A stretch of DNA of 64,000 bases, from the NCBI RefSeq assembly GCF_025398155.2, contig NZ_CP104562.2, positions 3,658,001 to 3,722,000 of the forward strand, written 5' to 3'. The notes beneath the pieces are model-generated. The model did no database searches and was not told the DNA's origin. It saw nothing but the letters and a program-made list of their open reading frames with translations. This document shows positions 18,207 through 26,104 of this stretch, piece after piece. Both the position numbers and the translations under genes were made by a program. Position 1 is the first letter of the stretch. Each line of letters opens with the position of its first letter. Source of the DNA: Roseateles amylovorans (GTDB taxonomy: Bacteria; Pseudomonadota; Gammaproteobacteria; Burkholderiales; Burkholderiaceae_C).

Positions 18207-19397
18207 ATGGACCTCAACTTCACCCCGGAAGAACAAGCCTTCCGTGCCGAGATCCGGCAATGGGTGGCCGACCACCTGCCCCCCGACATCAGCCACAAGG
18301 TGCACAACGCCCTGCGGCTGACCAAGGACGATCTGCAGCGCTGGGCCCGGATCCTGGGCCAGCAGGGCTGGCACGGTTGGGCCTGGCCTCGGCAGTTCGG
18401 CGGTCCGGGTTGGAATGCGATCCAGCGCCATCTCTTCGAAGAGGAATGTGCCCTGGCCGGCGCGCCCCGCGTGGTGCCGTTCGGCCCGGTGATGGTGGCA
18501 CCGGTGATCATGGCCTTCGGCACGCTGGAGCAACAGCGCCGGCATCTGCCCGGCATCATGAGTGGCGACGTCTGGTGGAGCCAGGGCTACAGCGAGCCGG
18601 GCTCCGGCTCCGATCTGGCCTCGGTGAAGACGCGGGCGGAACGTCGCGGCGATCACTACCTGGTCAACGGGCAGAAAACTTGGACCACCCTGGGCCAGTA
18701 CGGCGACTGGATCTTCTGCCTGGTGCGCACCGACGCGTCGGTCAAGCCCCAGGCCGGCATTTCCTTCCTGCTGATCGACATGAAATCGCCCGGCGTGACC
18801 GTGCGGCCGATCATCATGCTGGACGGCGAGCATGAGGTGAACGAGGTGTTCTTCGACAACGTCGAGGTCCCGTTGGAGAACCTGGTCGGCGAGGAGAACA
18901 AGGGCTGGACCTATGCCAAGTATCTGCTGGCCCATGAGCGCACCAACATCGCCGATGTGAACCGCGCCAAGCGGGAGCTGGAGCGGCTCAAGCGCATTGC
19001 CAAGGCGGAAGGCCTGCTGGACGGCGCGGCCGACGGCGGCCGCTTCCGCGACCAGGTCGCGCTGCTGGAGGTCGACATCGTGGCGCTGGAGATGATGGTG
19101 TTGCGGGTGCTCTCGGCCGAGACCAGCGGCAAGCAGTCGCTGGATGTGGCGGGCCTGCTGAAGATTCGCGGCAGCGAGATCCAGCAGCGCTACAGCGAGC
19201 TGCTGATGCTGGCGGCGGGGCCGTTTTCCACGCCGTTCATCCAGGACGCGATGGAGGCCGGATGGCAAGGCGACCATGTGGGTGCGGCGCACTGCGCGCC
19301 GCTGGCCAGCCATTACCTGAACTACCGCAAGACCACGATCTACGGCGGATCGAACGAGGTCCAACGCAACATCGTCGCCCAAACGGTGTTGGGGTGA
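18207..19397 (+). CDS. Acyl-CoA dehydrogenase, pimeloyl-CoA dehydrogenase large-subunit type
   Basis: The 396-residue flavoprotein starts MDLNFTPEEQAFRAEIRQWV. It has the ACAD signature YSEPGSGSDLASVKTRA, the FAD-region motif TWTTLGQYGDWIF and the C-terminal IYGGSNEVQRNIVAQTVLG. These enzymes oxidise acyl-CoA to the trans-2-enoyl-CoA in beta-oxidation. Length and order with the next gene match the large and small subunits of pimeloyl-CoA dehydrogenase-like enzymes, in which the two dissimilar ACAD chains are encoded in tandem. The substrate is not determined from sequence; a dicarboxylic or branched acyl-CoA is possible. AGGAGACAAGCG precedes the ATG. Confidence 0.92.
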   Translation: MDLNFTPEEQAFRAEIRQWVADHLPPDISHKVHNALRLTKDDLQRWARILGQQGWHGWAWPRQFGGPGWNAIQRHLFEEECALAGAPRVVPFGPVMVAPVIMAFGTLEQQRRHLPGIMSGDVWWSQGYSEPGSGSDLASVKTRAERRGDHYLVNGQKTWTTLGQYGDWIFCLVRTDASVKPQAGISFLLIDMKSPGVTVRPIIMLDGEHEVNEVFFDNVEVPLENLVGEENKGWTYAKYLLAHERTNIADVNRAKRELERLKRIAKAEGLLDGAADGGRFRDQVALLEVDIVALEMMVLRVLSAETSGKQSLDVAGLLKIRGSEIQQRYSELLMLAAGPFSTPFIQDAMEAGWQGDHVGAAHCAPLASHYLNYRKTTIYGGSNEVQRNIVAQTVLG

Positions 19398-19474
19398 CCC
19401 CCCCTACCGGCTTACGCCGGCCCCCCCAGGGGGGCGAGCAGGAGCCCGGCAAAGCCGGATCTCCGTGCTCCGCT
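19398..19474 (+). repeat. Multi-hairpin palindromic repeat element, copy 1
   Basis: This 77-base element starts directly after the dehydrogenase stop codon. It contains three small inverted repeats: CCGGC-TTAC-GCCGG, a C-run facing a G-run, and CCGGC-AAA-GCCGG, then a CTCCGTGCTCCGCT tail. A near-identical copy follows 86 bases downstream. The pattern is that of a REP/BIME-like dispersed element. Confidence 0.85.
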
Positions 19475-19484
19475 GGGCTGGGAG

Positions 19485-19559
19485 CCCCCCTACCGGCTTA
19501 CGCCGGCCCCCCAGGGGGGCGAGCAGGAGCCCGGCAGAGCCGGATCTCCGTGCTCCGCT
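19485..19559 (+). repeat. Multi-hairpin palindromic repeat element, copy 2
   Basis: This is the same element as copy 1, one C shorter in the C-run and with AGA instead of AAA in the third loop, so the differences fall in loops and in the homopolymer while the stems are unchanged. It is followed by a further GC-rich inverted repeat at about 19565-19589. No gene is seen in the 308-base spacer 19398-19705. Confidence 0.85.
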
Positions 19560-19705
19560 TGGGGGGCGGCGAGCGCTGCGCGCCGCCTCTTGCAATGCCG
19601 CGGTGGGCGCGGTGGGCGATGCTGGTGGGGCGTGGAACTTGATTCGGGCGGGCTTGTCGGATGCTTCCGAGAATCGACAGGACCGAGAAACGACAGGAGA
19701 CAGCA

Positions 19706-20815
19706 ATGAACTTTGACTTCAGTGACGACCAGACCTCGCTGCGGGATGCGGTGCGGCGCTTTGTGGACAAGGAATATTCCTTCGATCAGCGGCGCCAGAT
19801 CGTCACGGCCGGCGGCTTCTCGCGGGCCGTCTGGGACGGGCTGGCCGGGCTGGGCCTGTCCGCATTGGCCGTGTCGGACACCCATGGCGGACTGGGCTTC
19901 GGGCCGGTGGAAGCCATGGTGGTGATGGAAGAACTGGGCCGCGGTCTGGTGATGGAGCCCTATGCCCAGGCCGCCCTGGTCGCGCCCGCCGTGCTCTCCC
20001 AGGCGCCCGACGCGGTTCAGGCCGACTGGCTGCCCCGCATCGCCAGTGGCGACGCGCTGGTGGTGCTCGCGCATCAGGAACGCCGCGCACGCTACCAACT
20101 CAATCTCTGCGACACCCGCGCCACCGACGGCCGCCTGACCGGCCTCAAGAGCCTGGTGCCCGCCGGCGATCAGGCCGATGCCTTCATCGTGCCCGCACAG
20201 GACGCCGAAGGCCTCGCGCTCTATCTCGTGACCAAGGACGCCGAAGGCCTCAGCCTTCGCCCCTATGCGCTGCATGACGGCTCCCGCGCCGCCGAGCTGA
20301 CCCTGTCCCACACCCCCGCCCTTCGCCTCGTCGCCGCCGACCGCGGCCTGGAGGTGCTCGAACTCGCCATCGATGTCGCCATCGCCGCGCAAGCGGCCGA
20401 GGCCGTCGGCGTCATGGACCGATTCGTGACGCTCACCGCCGACTATCTCAACACCCGCAATCAGTTCGGCGTGCCCATCGCCAGCTTCCAGGCCCTGCGC
20501 CACCGCATGGCCGACGTGAAGATGCAGCTGGAACTCGCACGCTCCATGAGCTACTTCGCCACGCTCAAATTGAACGAGCCATCCGCCGCCCGCCGCCGCG
20601 CCCTGTCCCAGACCAAGGTCCAGCTCGGGCAGTCCATGCGCTTCGTCGGCCAGCAGTGCGTCCAATTGCATGGCGGCATCGGCGTGACCGACGAATATGT
20701 CGGCAGCCACTACTTCAAACGGCTGACCGTGATGGAAATGCAGTTCGGCGATTCGCTGCATCACCTCGGCGAAGTCAGCGCTCGGATGCAGGACCAAGCC
20801 GGCGTTTTCGTCTGA
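19706..20815 (+). CDS. Acyl-CoA dehydrogenase, pimeloyl-CoA dehydrogenase small-subunit type
   Basis: The 369-residue protein starts MNFDFSDDQTSLRDAVRRFV after an AGGAGA ribosome site. It has the ACAD helical N-domain (GLGLSALAVSDTHGGLGFGP), a weakly conserved middle domain, and the C-terminal helices TRNQFGVPIASFQALRHRMAD and QLHGGIGVTDEY. The usual FAD-contacting SEPxxGSD-type motif of the middle domain is replaced by HQERRARYQL, as expected for the divergent small subunit of a two-chain enzyme. It is predicted to pair with the upstream large-subunit-type dehydrogenase. The 308-base spacer with two repeat elements is unusually wide for a co-transcribed pair. Confidence 0.9.
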   Translation: MNFDFSDDQTSLRDAVRRFVDKEYSFDQRRQIVTAGGFSRAVWDGLAGLGLSALAVSDTHGGLGFGPVEAMVVMEELGRGLVMEPYAQAALVAPAVLSQAPDAVQADWLPRIASGDALVVLAHQERRARYQLNLCDTRATDGRLTGLKSLVPAGDQADAFIVPAQDAEGLALYLVTKDAEGLSLRPYALHDGSRAAELTLSHTPALRLVAADRGLEVLELAIDVAIAAQAAEAVGVMDRFVTLTADYLNTRNQFGVPIASFQALRHRMADVKMQLELARSMSYFATLKLNEPSAARRRALSQTKVQLGQSMRFVGQQCVQLHGGIGVTDEYVGSHYFKRLTVMEMQFGDSLHHLGEVSARMQDQAGVFV

Positions 20816-20870
20816 CACCAGGGCCCTAGCCGTACGCCACGGTACGGCAGGGCGACCGCCTGAATTCGCC

Positions 20871-20900
20871 GGCCATCACCAGCCATCACCGGCCGTCGCC
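20871..20900. repeat. 10-bp tandem repeat, three units
   Basis: Units GGCCATCACC, AGCCATCACC and GGCCGTCGCC occupy 20871-20900 in the spacer between the dehydrogenase and the DUF3617 gene. Confidence 0.6.
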
Positions 20901-21051
20901 TGGACCTGCGGGCGGGCGAAACCGGCGCAGTGAACGTGCCGCCGCAGGCGCTTTCCTTGCGCAAAGCACCATTTGGTGGGAGTCGACGCCGGGGATCACC
21001 GACCTACACTGCCGACTCGCGTCGCGGCCGTTCGCGGCGCTGGAGTTCGTC

Positions 21052-21684
21052 ATGCCGATTCCCCGCCGTTGGGCCCGCCTGCACGCGATGTGTCGTGTCG
21101 GCGGCGTCCCCACCTGGTCCCGTCACCGTCCGTTTCGCCCCGCTCTGGCCCTGCTGCTGACGGCCTGCCTCGCAGTGCCCGCCGTCGCCCAGACCATCAA
21201 GCCCGGACTGTGGGAGATCAAGCAGCAACCTCAGCTCGATGCCACGCGTCAGGCCCAGTTGGAGCAGGCCCAGAAGCAGATGGCCGCCCTCCCCCCGGAG
21301 CAGCGCAAGATGGTCGAACAGATGATGGCCTCGCGCGGGGTCAGCATGGACCTCGGCAGCGGCGGCGCCATCACCATCAAGTCCTGCGTCAGCAAAGAAC
21401 AGGCCGAGAAGGCGATGCTGCCGCAGACCCAGGGCAAGTGCGACCACGACATCAAGCGCAACGGCAACGTCATGACCGGCCATTTCCGCTGCGCCGATCC
21501 CACCTCGGAAGGCAATACCGAGCTGGTCTTCCAGGGCGATGACCGCTACACCACCAAGACCGAGGTTCGCACCGAGCGCGGCGGCAAGACCGAGACCTTG
21601 CGCTCCACCGGCGAAGCCCGATGGCTGGGCAGCGACTGCGGCAACCTCAAGCCGGCAACCACCACCGGCACGGGCACCCGATAG
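21052..21684 (+). CDS. DUF3617 family secreted protein
   Basis: The 210-residue protein has an export signal at about residues 25-47 (RPALALLLTACLAVPAVAQ) preceded by a long basic N-region; a shorter start may be used but no better one is visible. The mature protein starts QTIKPGLWEIKQQP, a pattern typical of DUF3617 proteins, and has conserved cysteines in IKSCVSKEQ, GKCDHDIKRNG, HFRCADP and SDCGNLKP. A Gln/Met-rich helix at about 62-96 (QAQLEQAQKQMAALPPEQRK) is inserted after the first strand. Function is unknown; the protein is probably periplasmic. Nothing nearby suggests a pathway. Confidence 0.85.
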   Translation: MPIPRRWARLHAMCRVGGVPTWSRHRPFRPALALLLTACLAVPAVAQTIKPGLWEIKQQPQLDATRQAQLEQAQKQMAALPPEQRKMVEQMMASRGVSMDLGSGGAITIKSCVSKEQAEKAMLPQTQGKCDHDIKRNGNVMTGHFRCADPTSEGNTELVFQGDDRYTTKTEVRTERGGKTETLRSTGEARWLGSDCGNLKPATTTGTGTR

Positions 21685-21772
21685 CGATGGGGATCGGTGC
21701 AAGGCTTGCGGCCCTGAAAACCTCGTGGCATTGCATCTGAACCTGGTCCGTGGCCGGTCGCTCATGGTGCGG

Positions 21773-21832
21773 GATGTCGGATCGAGCGATGTCGGATCGA
21801 GCGATGTCGAGTCGAGCGATCATCGAATCGAG
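21773..21832. repeat. 15-bp tandem repeat, four units
   Basis: Two identical GATGTCGGATCGAGC units (21773-21787, 21788-21802) are followed by a variant (21803-21817) and a more diverged unit (21818-21832, then GACC). They lie upstream of the P1 peptidase gene. Confidence 0.8.
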
Positions 21833-21938
21833 CGACCATCGGATCATCAAAACTTCTGAGCGCGTGTTGATGGGCGGGCGCCGAGGCATCATCCGACTGC
21901 ACGCTCTCACCCTGCCCGCACCCAGCCACCGCTCGCCA

Positions 21939-22973
21939 ATGACCCAGCGCTCCACACCCGCCACGCCCCCCCGGCGTGACGCCCCATCCGCGCCCACCTC
22001 GCCCTCACCCGGCAGCCTGTGCGACGTTGCGGGCCTGCGGGTCGGGCATTTCACCGACACCCGCCGGGCGACCGGCTGCAGCGTGGTGCTGTGTGAGGCC
22101 GGCGCGGTGGCCGGTGTTGATGTGCGCGGCGCCGCACCGGGCACGCGAGACACCGAGCTGCTGCGCCCCGAGAACACGGTGGCGGCGATTCATGCGCTGG
22201 TGCTCACCGGCGGCAGCGCCTTCGGTCTGGCGGCCGCCGATGGCGTGATGCGCTGGCTGGCGGAGCGCGGGCACGGATTCGCGGTCGGCGCGGTGCGGGT
22301 GCCGATCGTGCCGGCGGCGGTGCTGTTCGATCTCTGGCTGGGCGGTGTTGACACCGCCCCCACCGCCGACGCCGGACGCGCGGCCTGTGACGCCGCCACC
22401 GCCGACAACGCCCAACGCGGCAGCATCGGCGCAGGTGCCGGTGCCACCGTCGGCAAGCTGCTGGGCGTGGACCGGGCGATGAAGGGCGGCCTGGGCATGG
22501 CGTCGGTTCGGGTCGGCGGGGTGACGCTGGCGGCGATGGTGGCAGTGAATGCGGTGGGTGATGTGGTGGATCCCCACACCGGCGAGGTGCTGGCCGGCAG
22601 TCGGGATGCGCAGGGACACCCGCGTTCGACGGTACAGGCCTTGTTGTCTGGCGAGCGGCCCGGCGGTGCGCTGGCCGGCAGCGCGACCACGCTGGGCGTG
22701 ATCGCCACCGATGCGCGACTGACCAAGGCCCAGGCCACGAAACTCGCACAGATCGCGCACGACGGATTCGCGCGCAGCATCCAGCCCGTGCACACCGTGA
22801 TGGACGGCGATGTGATGTTCGCGCTGGCCACCGGCGCCCAGGACGTCGACGGCGACATGACCGTGCTGGGGGCGGTGGCCGCCGAAGTGGTCGCACGGGC
22901 CGTGGTGGACGCGATCCGCAGCGCCACCGGTTTGCCGGACATTCCGGCGTGGCGCGAGACAATACGCGCATGA
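21939..22973 (+). CDS. P1-family peptidase (DmpA/NylC type Ntn hydrolase)
   Basis: The 344-residue protein belongs to peptidase family S58/P1. It shows VAGLRVGHFTDTRRATGCSV at the start, VRGAAPGTRDTELLRPENTV, LTGGSAFGLAAADGVMRWL, and GSIGAGAGATVGKLLG. The chain break and nucleophile of the NylC-like branch are expected at the threonine of SATTLGVIATDARLTKAQA. Later comes HTVMDGDVMFALATG. Characterised members are aminopeptidases, beta-peptidyl aminopeptidases or nylon-oligomer hydrolases, so only the class can be given. The ATG at 21939 is chosen because the residues from about 27 are family-typical; the frame is open to 21750 through the tandem repeats. Its TGA overlaps the next start. Confidence 0.88.
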   Translation: MTQRSTPATPPRRDAPSAPTSPSPGSLCDVAGLRVGHFTDTRRATGCSVVLCEAGAVAGVDVRGAAPGTRDTELLRPENTVAAIHALVLTGGSAFGLAAADGVMRWLAERGHGFAVGAVRVPIVPAAVLFDLWLGGVDTAPTADAGRAACDAATADNAQRGSIGAGAGATVGKLLGVDRAMKGGLGMASVRVGGVTLAAMVAVNAVGDVVDPHTGEVLAGSRDAQGHPRSTVQALLSGERPGGALAGSATTLGVIATDARLTKAQATKLAQIAHDGFARSIQPVHTVMDGDVMFALATGAQDVDGDMTVLGAVAAEVVARAVVDAIRSATGLPDIPAWRETIRA

Positions 22974-23860
22974 CAGCCTCTGCTCCGCCCTCTTCGTCTG
23001 CTTCTTCGTCCACTTCCGCCGCCACCCATCCGGGCGATCCGTCAGGCTCGCCGGCCGCTGCGTCGAGCCCCGCCGCATCGGGCCCCGTGGCGCCGGGCAC
23101 CGTGACGCCACCCCGCGCCGCCCGCCCGGCGCGCCCGGTGGCCATTGCGCAGATCCTCTTCACCCAGGGCTTCGGCACCCGTCGCACCTGCGCGGCGATG
23201 ATCGCGCACGGCTGGGTGACCATCCAGGGCCGCGTGCTGGACGATCCGCATGAGACCTTCGACACCGCCGGGCTGGTGTTCGAAGTCCAAGGCAAGCCCT
23301 GGCCGTATCACGAGAAAGCGCTGATCCTGCTGCACAAGCCGGCCGGCTATGAATGCTCGCGCAAGCCCAAACACCATCCCAGCGTGCTCAGCCTGCTGCC
23401 GGAACCCCTGCGCGAGCGGGACGTGCAGCCCGTTGGACGCCTGGATGAGGACACCACCGGCCTGCTGCTGCTGACCGACGACGGCCCGCTGCAGCACAAG
23501 CTCACCAGCCCGAAGTACCACGTGCCCAAGCTCTATCAGGCCGTCTGCAAGGCCCCGGTGGATGACACGCAGATTCGCCGTCTGCTGGAAGGCGTGCTGC
23601 TGGAAGAGCGCATTCCGGCGCTGGCCGAAGAGCCGGTGCAGGCCGCGTCGGCCGAGGTGCTGCCGGATGGCCGCCTGCAGATGGCCTTGACCGAAGGCCG
23701 CTACCACCAGGCCAAGCGCATGGTGGCAGCGGTGGGCAACCGCGTGCTGACGCTGCATCGGCAGCGCATCGGCGCCCTGGAACTTCCCGCCGATCTGCCC
23801 GAGGGCGGATGGATCTGGCTGGGTGATGCCGAGCGCGATCTGGCGATGCGCGCCGATTGA
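22970..23860 (+). CDS. RsuA/RluB-family pseudouridine synthase
   Basis: The start ATG overlaps the previous stop (ATGA). The 296-residue protein begins with about 55 low-complexity Ser/Ala/Pro residues, then an S4-type RNA-binding region (IAQILFTQGFGTRRTCAAMIAHGWVTI), then the synthase domain with the catalytic aspartate in VGRLDEDTTGLLLLT. Further motifs are KPAGYECSRKP and TEGRYHQAKRMVAAVGN. The layout matches enzymes that modify 16S rRNA (RsuA, U516), though RluE/RluB-type 23S activity cannot be excluded. The disordered N-terminal extension is unusual in length. Confidence 0.88.
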   Translation: MTASAPPSSSASSSTSAATHPGDPSGSPAAASSPAASGPVAPGTVTPPRAARPARPVAIAQILFTQGFGTRRTCAAMIAHGWVTIQGRVLDDPHETFDTAGLVFEVQGKPWPYHEKALILLHKPAGYECSRKPKHHPSVLSLLPEPLRERDVQPVGRLDEDTTGLLLLTDDGPLQHKLTSPKYHVPKLYQAVCKAPVDDTQIRRLLEGVLLEERIPALAEEPVQAASAEVLPDGRLQMALTEGRYHQAKRMVAAVGNRVLTLHRQRIGALELPADLPEGGWIWLGDAERDLAMRAD

Positions 23861-23921
23861 GCGATGCCGCCGCCGCACCGTGCGGCGAGCCCGGCACAAA
23901 GGAGGAGAGGTCCTGGCCTGG

Positions 23922-23996
23922 CCACTCCACTCCACTCCGGTCCGGGCCGGGCCAATCGAGTCCAGTCCAGTCCAGTCGAGACGAGACGAGACGAAT
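23922..23996. repeat. 5-bp microsatellite, about 15 degenerate units
   Basis: The sequence divides without gaps into 15 five-base units: CCACT three times, CCGGT, CCGGG twice, CCAAT, CGAGT, CCAGT three times, CGAGA three times, CGAAT. It lies between the pseudouridine synthase stop and the shared terminator. It forms no credible ORF. Confidence 0.85.
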
Positions 23997-24048
23997 CCAG
24001 AAAGATCTGGACAGCGCCAGACAGGACAGCACCGGTGAAATCCAGACA

Positions 24049-24080
24049 AAAAAAAGACCGGCACAGGCCGGTCTTTTTTT
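24049..24080. terminator. Bidirectional intrinsic terminator
   Basis: A GACCGGC/GCCGGTC stem around an ACAG loop is flanked by eight A and seven T residues, so it works in both directions. It ends the pseudouridine synthase transcript and the convergent holC transcript. Confidence 0.93.
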
Positions 24081-24137
24081 GCAGTGGTGCGCCGAGCTGG
24101 CGTGCCGCGGGATGCGGCTCGCCGATGCCCGGCCGGA

Positions 24138-24566
24138 TCAGCTGCCAATCACATGGTGGTTCAAGGTCACACCGAGCTGCTTGTAGGCCTTGAAGCGATT
24201 GCGCCCCGCGGCCACCTGCTCAGGATCCGTCGACACCAGTTCCAGCACCCGCTCGAAGCGTTCCAGCCCGGGCGGCGGCTCGGGTTCGAAGTTCAGCAGC
24301 GCCTGGCAGCCGACCAGGTCATCCAGTCGGTCCGACAGCAGCACCGGCGTGCGCTCGCGCAGCGGCGCGGGGCTGTCCGAACGGAGCAGCAGATGGGGGA
24401 GGAACTCACCCGGTTCGAAGGTCCAGAGCGCCTGGTCCAGACGTTCCAGCAAGCGCATCGGTCCCCAGACGCCGGTCTTCAGGCCGGCGGCCAGCGTCTT
24501 GCGCAGCAGCCGGCAGGCGTAGACCTGCCGGTCCGGCACGCCGGTGTAGAAGTTGACCTCCGTCAC
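24138..24566 (-). CDS. holC: DNA polymerase III subunit chi
   Basis: The 142-residue protein starts MTEVNFYTGVPDRQVYACRL and has LDQALWTFEPGEFLPHLL and the PVLLSDR segment that are typical of HolC. Chi links the clamp-loader complex, through psi, to single-stranded DNA-binding protein. It lies downstream of pepA on the same strand, as in the conserved proteobacterial block lptF-pepA-holC. The gap to pepA is 49 bases, so they are probably one transcript ending at the terminator at 24049-24080. Confidence 0.93.
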   Translation of the reverse strand: MTEVNFYTGVPDRQVYACRLLRKTLAAGLKTGVWGPMRLLERLDQALWTFEPGEFLPHLLLRSDSPAPLRERTPVLLSDRLDDLVGCQALLNFEPEPPPGLERFERVLELVSTDPEQVAAGRNRFKAYKQLGVTLNHHVIGS

Positions 24567-24615
24567 CCGGCGCCCTTTCTGCTTTTCCGATCGCGACTCA
24601 GCAACGCTGCGCCGA

Positions 24616-26076
24616 TCAGCGAACCTGCGACAGCACGAAATGGGTCAGCAGACCCACTGGACGGCCGGTGCCGCCCTTGGCGCCGCCGCCCTTCCAGGCG
24701 GTGCCGGCGATGTCCAGGTGACCCCAGCGGTACTTGCTGGCGAAACGCTGCAGGAACTTGGCGGCGGTGATCGAACCGCCCTCGCGACCCGCGACGTTGG
24801 CCACATCGGCGAAGTTGGACTTCAGACCTTCGGCGTACTCGTCGTCCAGCGGCAGGCGCCAGCACGGGTCCAGCGCGGCTTCGCCCGCGGCGCTCAGCGA
24901 TTCGGCCAGGGCGTCGTCGCTGGCATACATGCCGCTGCGCACACCGCCCAGGGCGATCACGCAGGCACCGGTCAGCGTGGCCACATCCACCACGACCGCA
25001 GGCTTGAAGCGCTCGGCATAGGTCAGCGCGTCACACAGGATCAGGCGACCTTCGGCATCGGTGTTCAGGATCTCGATGGTCTGGCCCGACATCGAGGTGA
25101 CCACGTCGCCCGGCTTGACCGCGCGGCCGCTGGGCATGTTTTCGCAGGCCGCGATCAGCACCACCAGGTTGATCTTCGGCTTGAGTTCGGCCACGGCGCG
25201 CAGGGTGCCCAGCACGCTGGCCGCGCCACCCATGTCGAACTTCATCTCGTCCATGCCGGCACCCGGCTTCAGCGAGATGCCGCCCGAGTCGAAGGTGATG
25301 CCCTTGCCCACCAGCACCACCGGGGCCTGGGTCTTGGGCGCGCCTTCATAACGGGCCACGATGAACCGCGGCGGCTCGTCCGAGCCCTTGGCCACCGACA
25401 GGAAGGAGCCCATGCCCAGCTTCTCGATGCCCTTCTGATCCAGCACCTCGACCTTGATGCCATGGCTGCGCACCAGGGCCTTGGTCTGATCGGCCAGGAA
25501 GGTCGGCGTGGCCACATTCGGTGGGCGGTTGGCGCACTCGCGTGCCAGTTCGATGCCGGCGGCAATGGCTTGACCCCGGGTCAGGCCGGCCTTGACGGCC
25601 TTGGCATCGTCCTTGCCCACCAGCAGCGTCAGCTTGCTGAGCTTGGGCGCGGCCGGTGCGCTGGGCTTGGTGAAACGGTAGAGGTAGACAGCTTCATCGG
25701 CGGCGAGCACGGTCTGCTCGATCAGCGATTCGGTCAGTCCGTCGTCGAAGCCGGCGAAGGCGATCGAGGCGTTCACCACGCCGCGGCCCTTGACCTGACC
25801 CAGCGCGCTGGCCACGGCCGAGCGAGCGGCCTTCAGCGACTTGCCACTGGCGGCCACCACCAGGCGTGCGGCCTTCAGACCAGCCGGACGAACCAGCGTC
25901 AGGGCCTGACCGGCCTTCAGTTCGAAGTCACCCAGTTTGATCGCGTCCTTGATCAGGGCGGCGACGGTTTTGTCCAGACCGGCGGGCAAGGCATCCCCGC
26001 CGATCACCAGCAGCAGAGCGTCTGCACCGTGCGACGCCAGCGCGTCGATCGACGCCACCTGAGAACGGAAGTCCAT
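24616..26076 (-). CDS. pepA: Leucyl aminopeptidase (M17)
   Basis: The 486-residue protein has the M17 metal-binding and catalytic motifs: VLVGKGITFDSGGISLKP with the metal-ligand lysine and aspartate, FDMGGAASVLG, and the family signature NTDAEGRLIL. The N-terminal domain is the variable alpha/beta part. The enzyme removes N-terminal residues from peptides in the cytoplasm; in E. coli it also acts as a DNA-binding regulator, which is not testable here. The start is the ATG at 26076; there is little ribosome-binding sequence upstream. Only 28 bases separate it from the divergent lptF start, so the two promoters must overlap each other or the neighbouring coding sequence. Confidence 0.95.
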   Translation of the reverse strand: MDFRSQVASIDALASHGADALLLVIGGDALPAGLDKTVAALIKDAIKLGDFELKAGQALTLVRPAGLKAARLVVAASGKSLKAARSAVASALGQVKGRGVVNASIAFAGFDDGLTESLIEQTVLAADEAVYLYRFTKPSAPAAPKLSKLTLLVGKDDAKAVKAGLTRGQAIAAGIELARECANRPPNVATPTFLADQTKALVRSHGIKVEVLDQKGIEKLGMGSFLSVAKGSDEPPRFIVARYEGAPKTQAPVVLVGKGITFDSGGISLKPGAGMDEMKFDMGGAASVLGTLRAVAELKPKINLVVLIAACENMPSGRAVKPGDVVTSMSGQTIEILNTDAEGRLILCDALTYAERFKPAVVVDVATLTGACVIALGGVRSGMYASDDALAESLSAAGEAALDPCWRLPLDDEYAEGLKSNFADVANVAGREGGSITAAKFLQRFASKYRWGHLDIAGTAWKGGGAKGGTGRPVGLLTHFVLSQVR

Positions 26077-26104
26077 AATGACGAGAAGTAGATAGAGTGC
26101 CCGG

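Noticed and set aside
17977..24000. Repeats that might be CRISPR arrays
   Set aside because: Units are 5-15 bases, directly adjacent without spacers, and no cas genes are present.
24553..26091. Long plus-strand ORF opposite pepA
   Set aside because: It is a shadow frame of pepA, whose catalytic motifs are intact on the minus strand.
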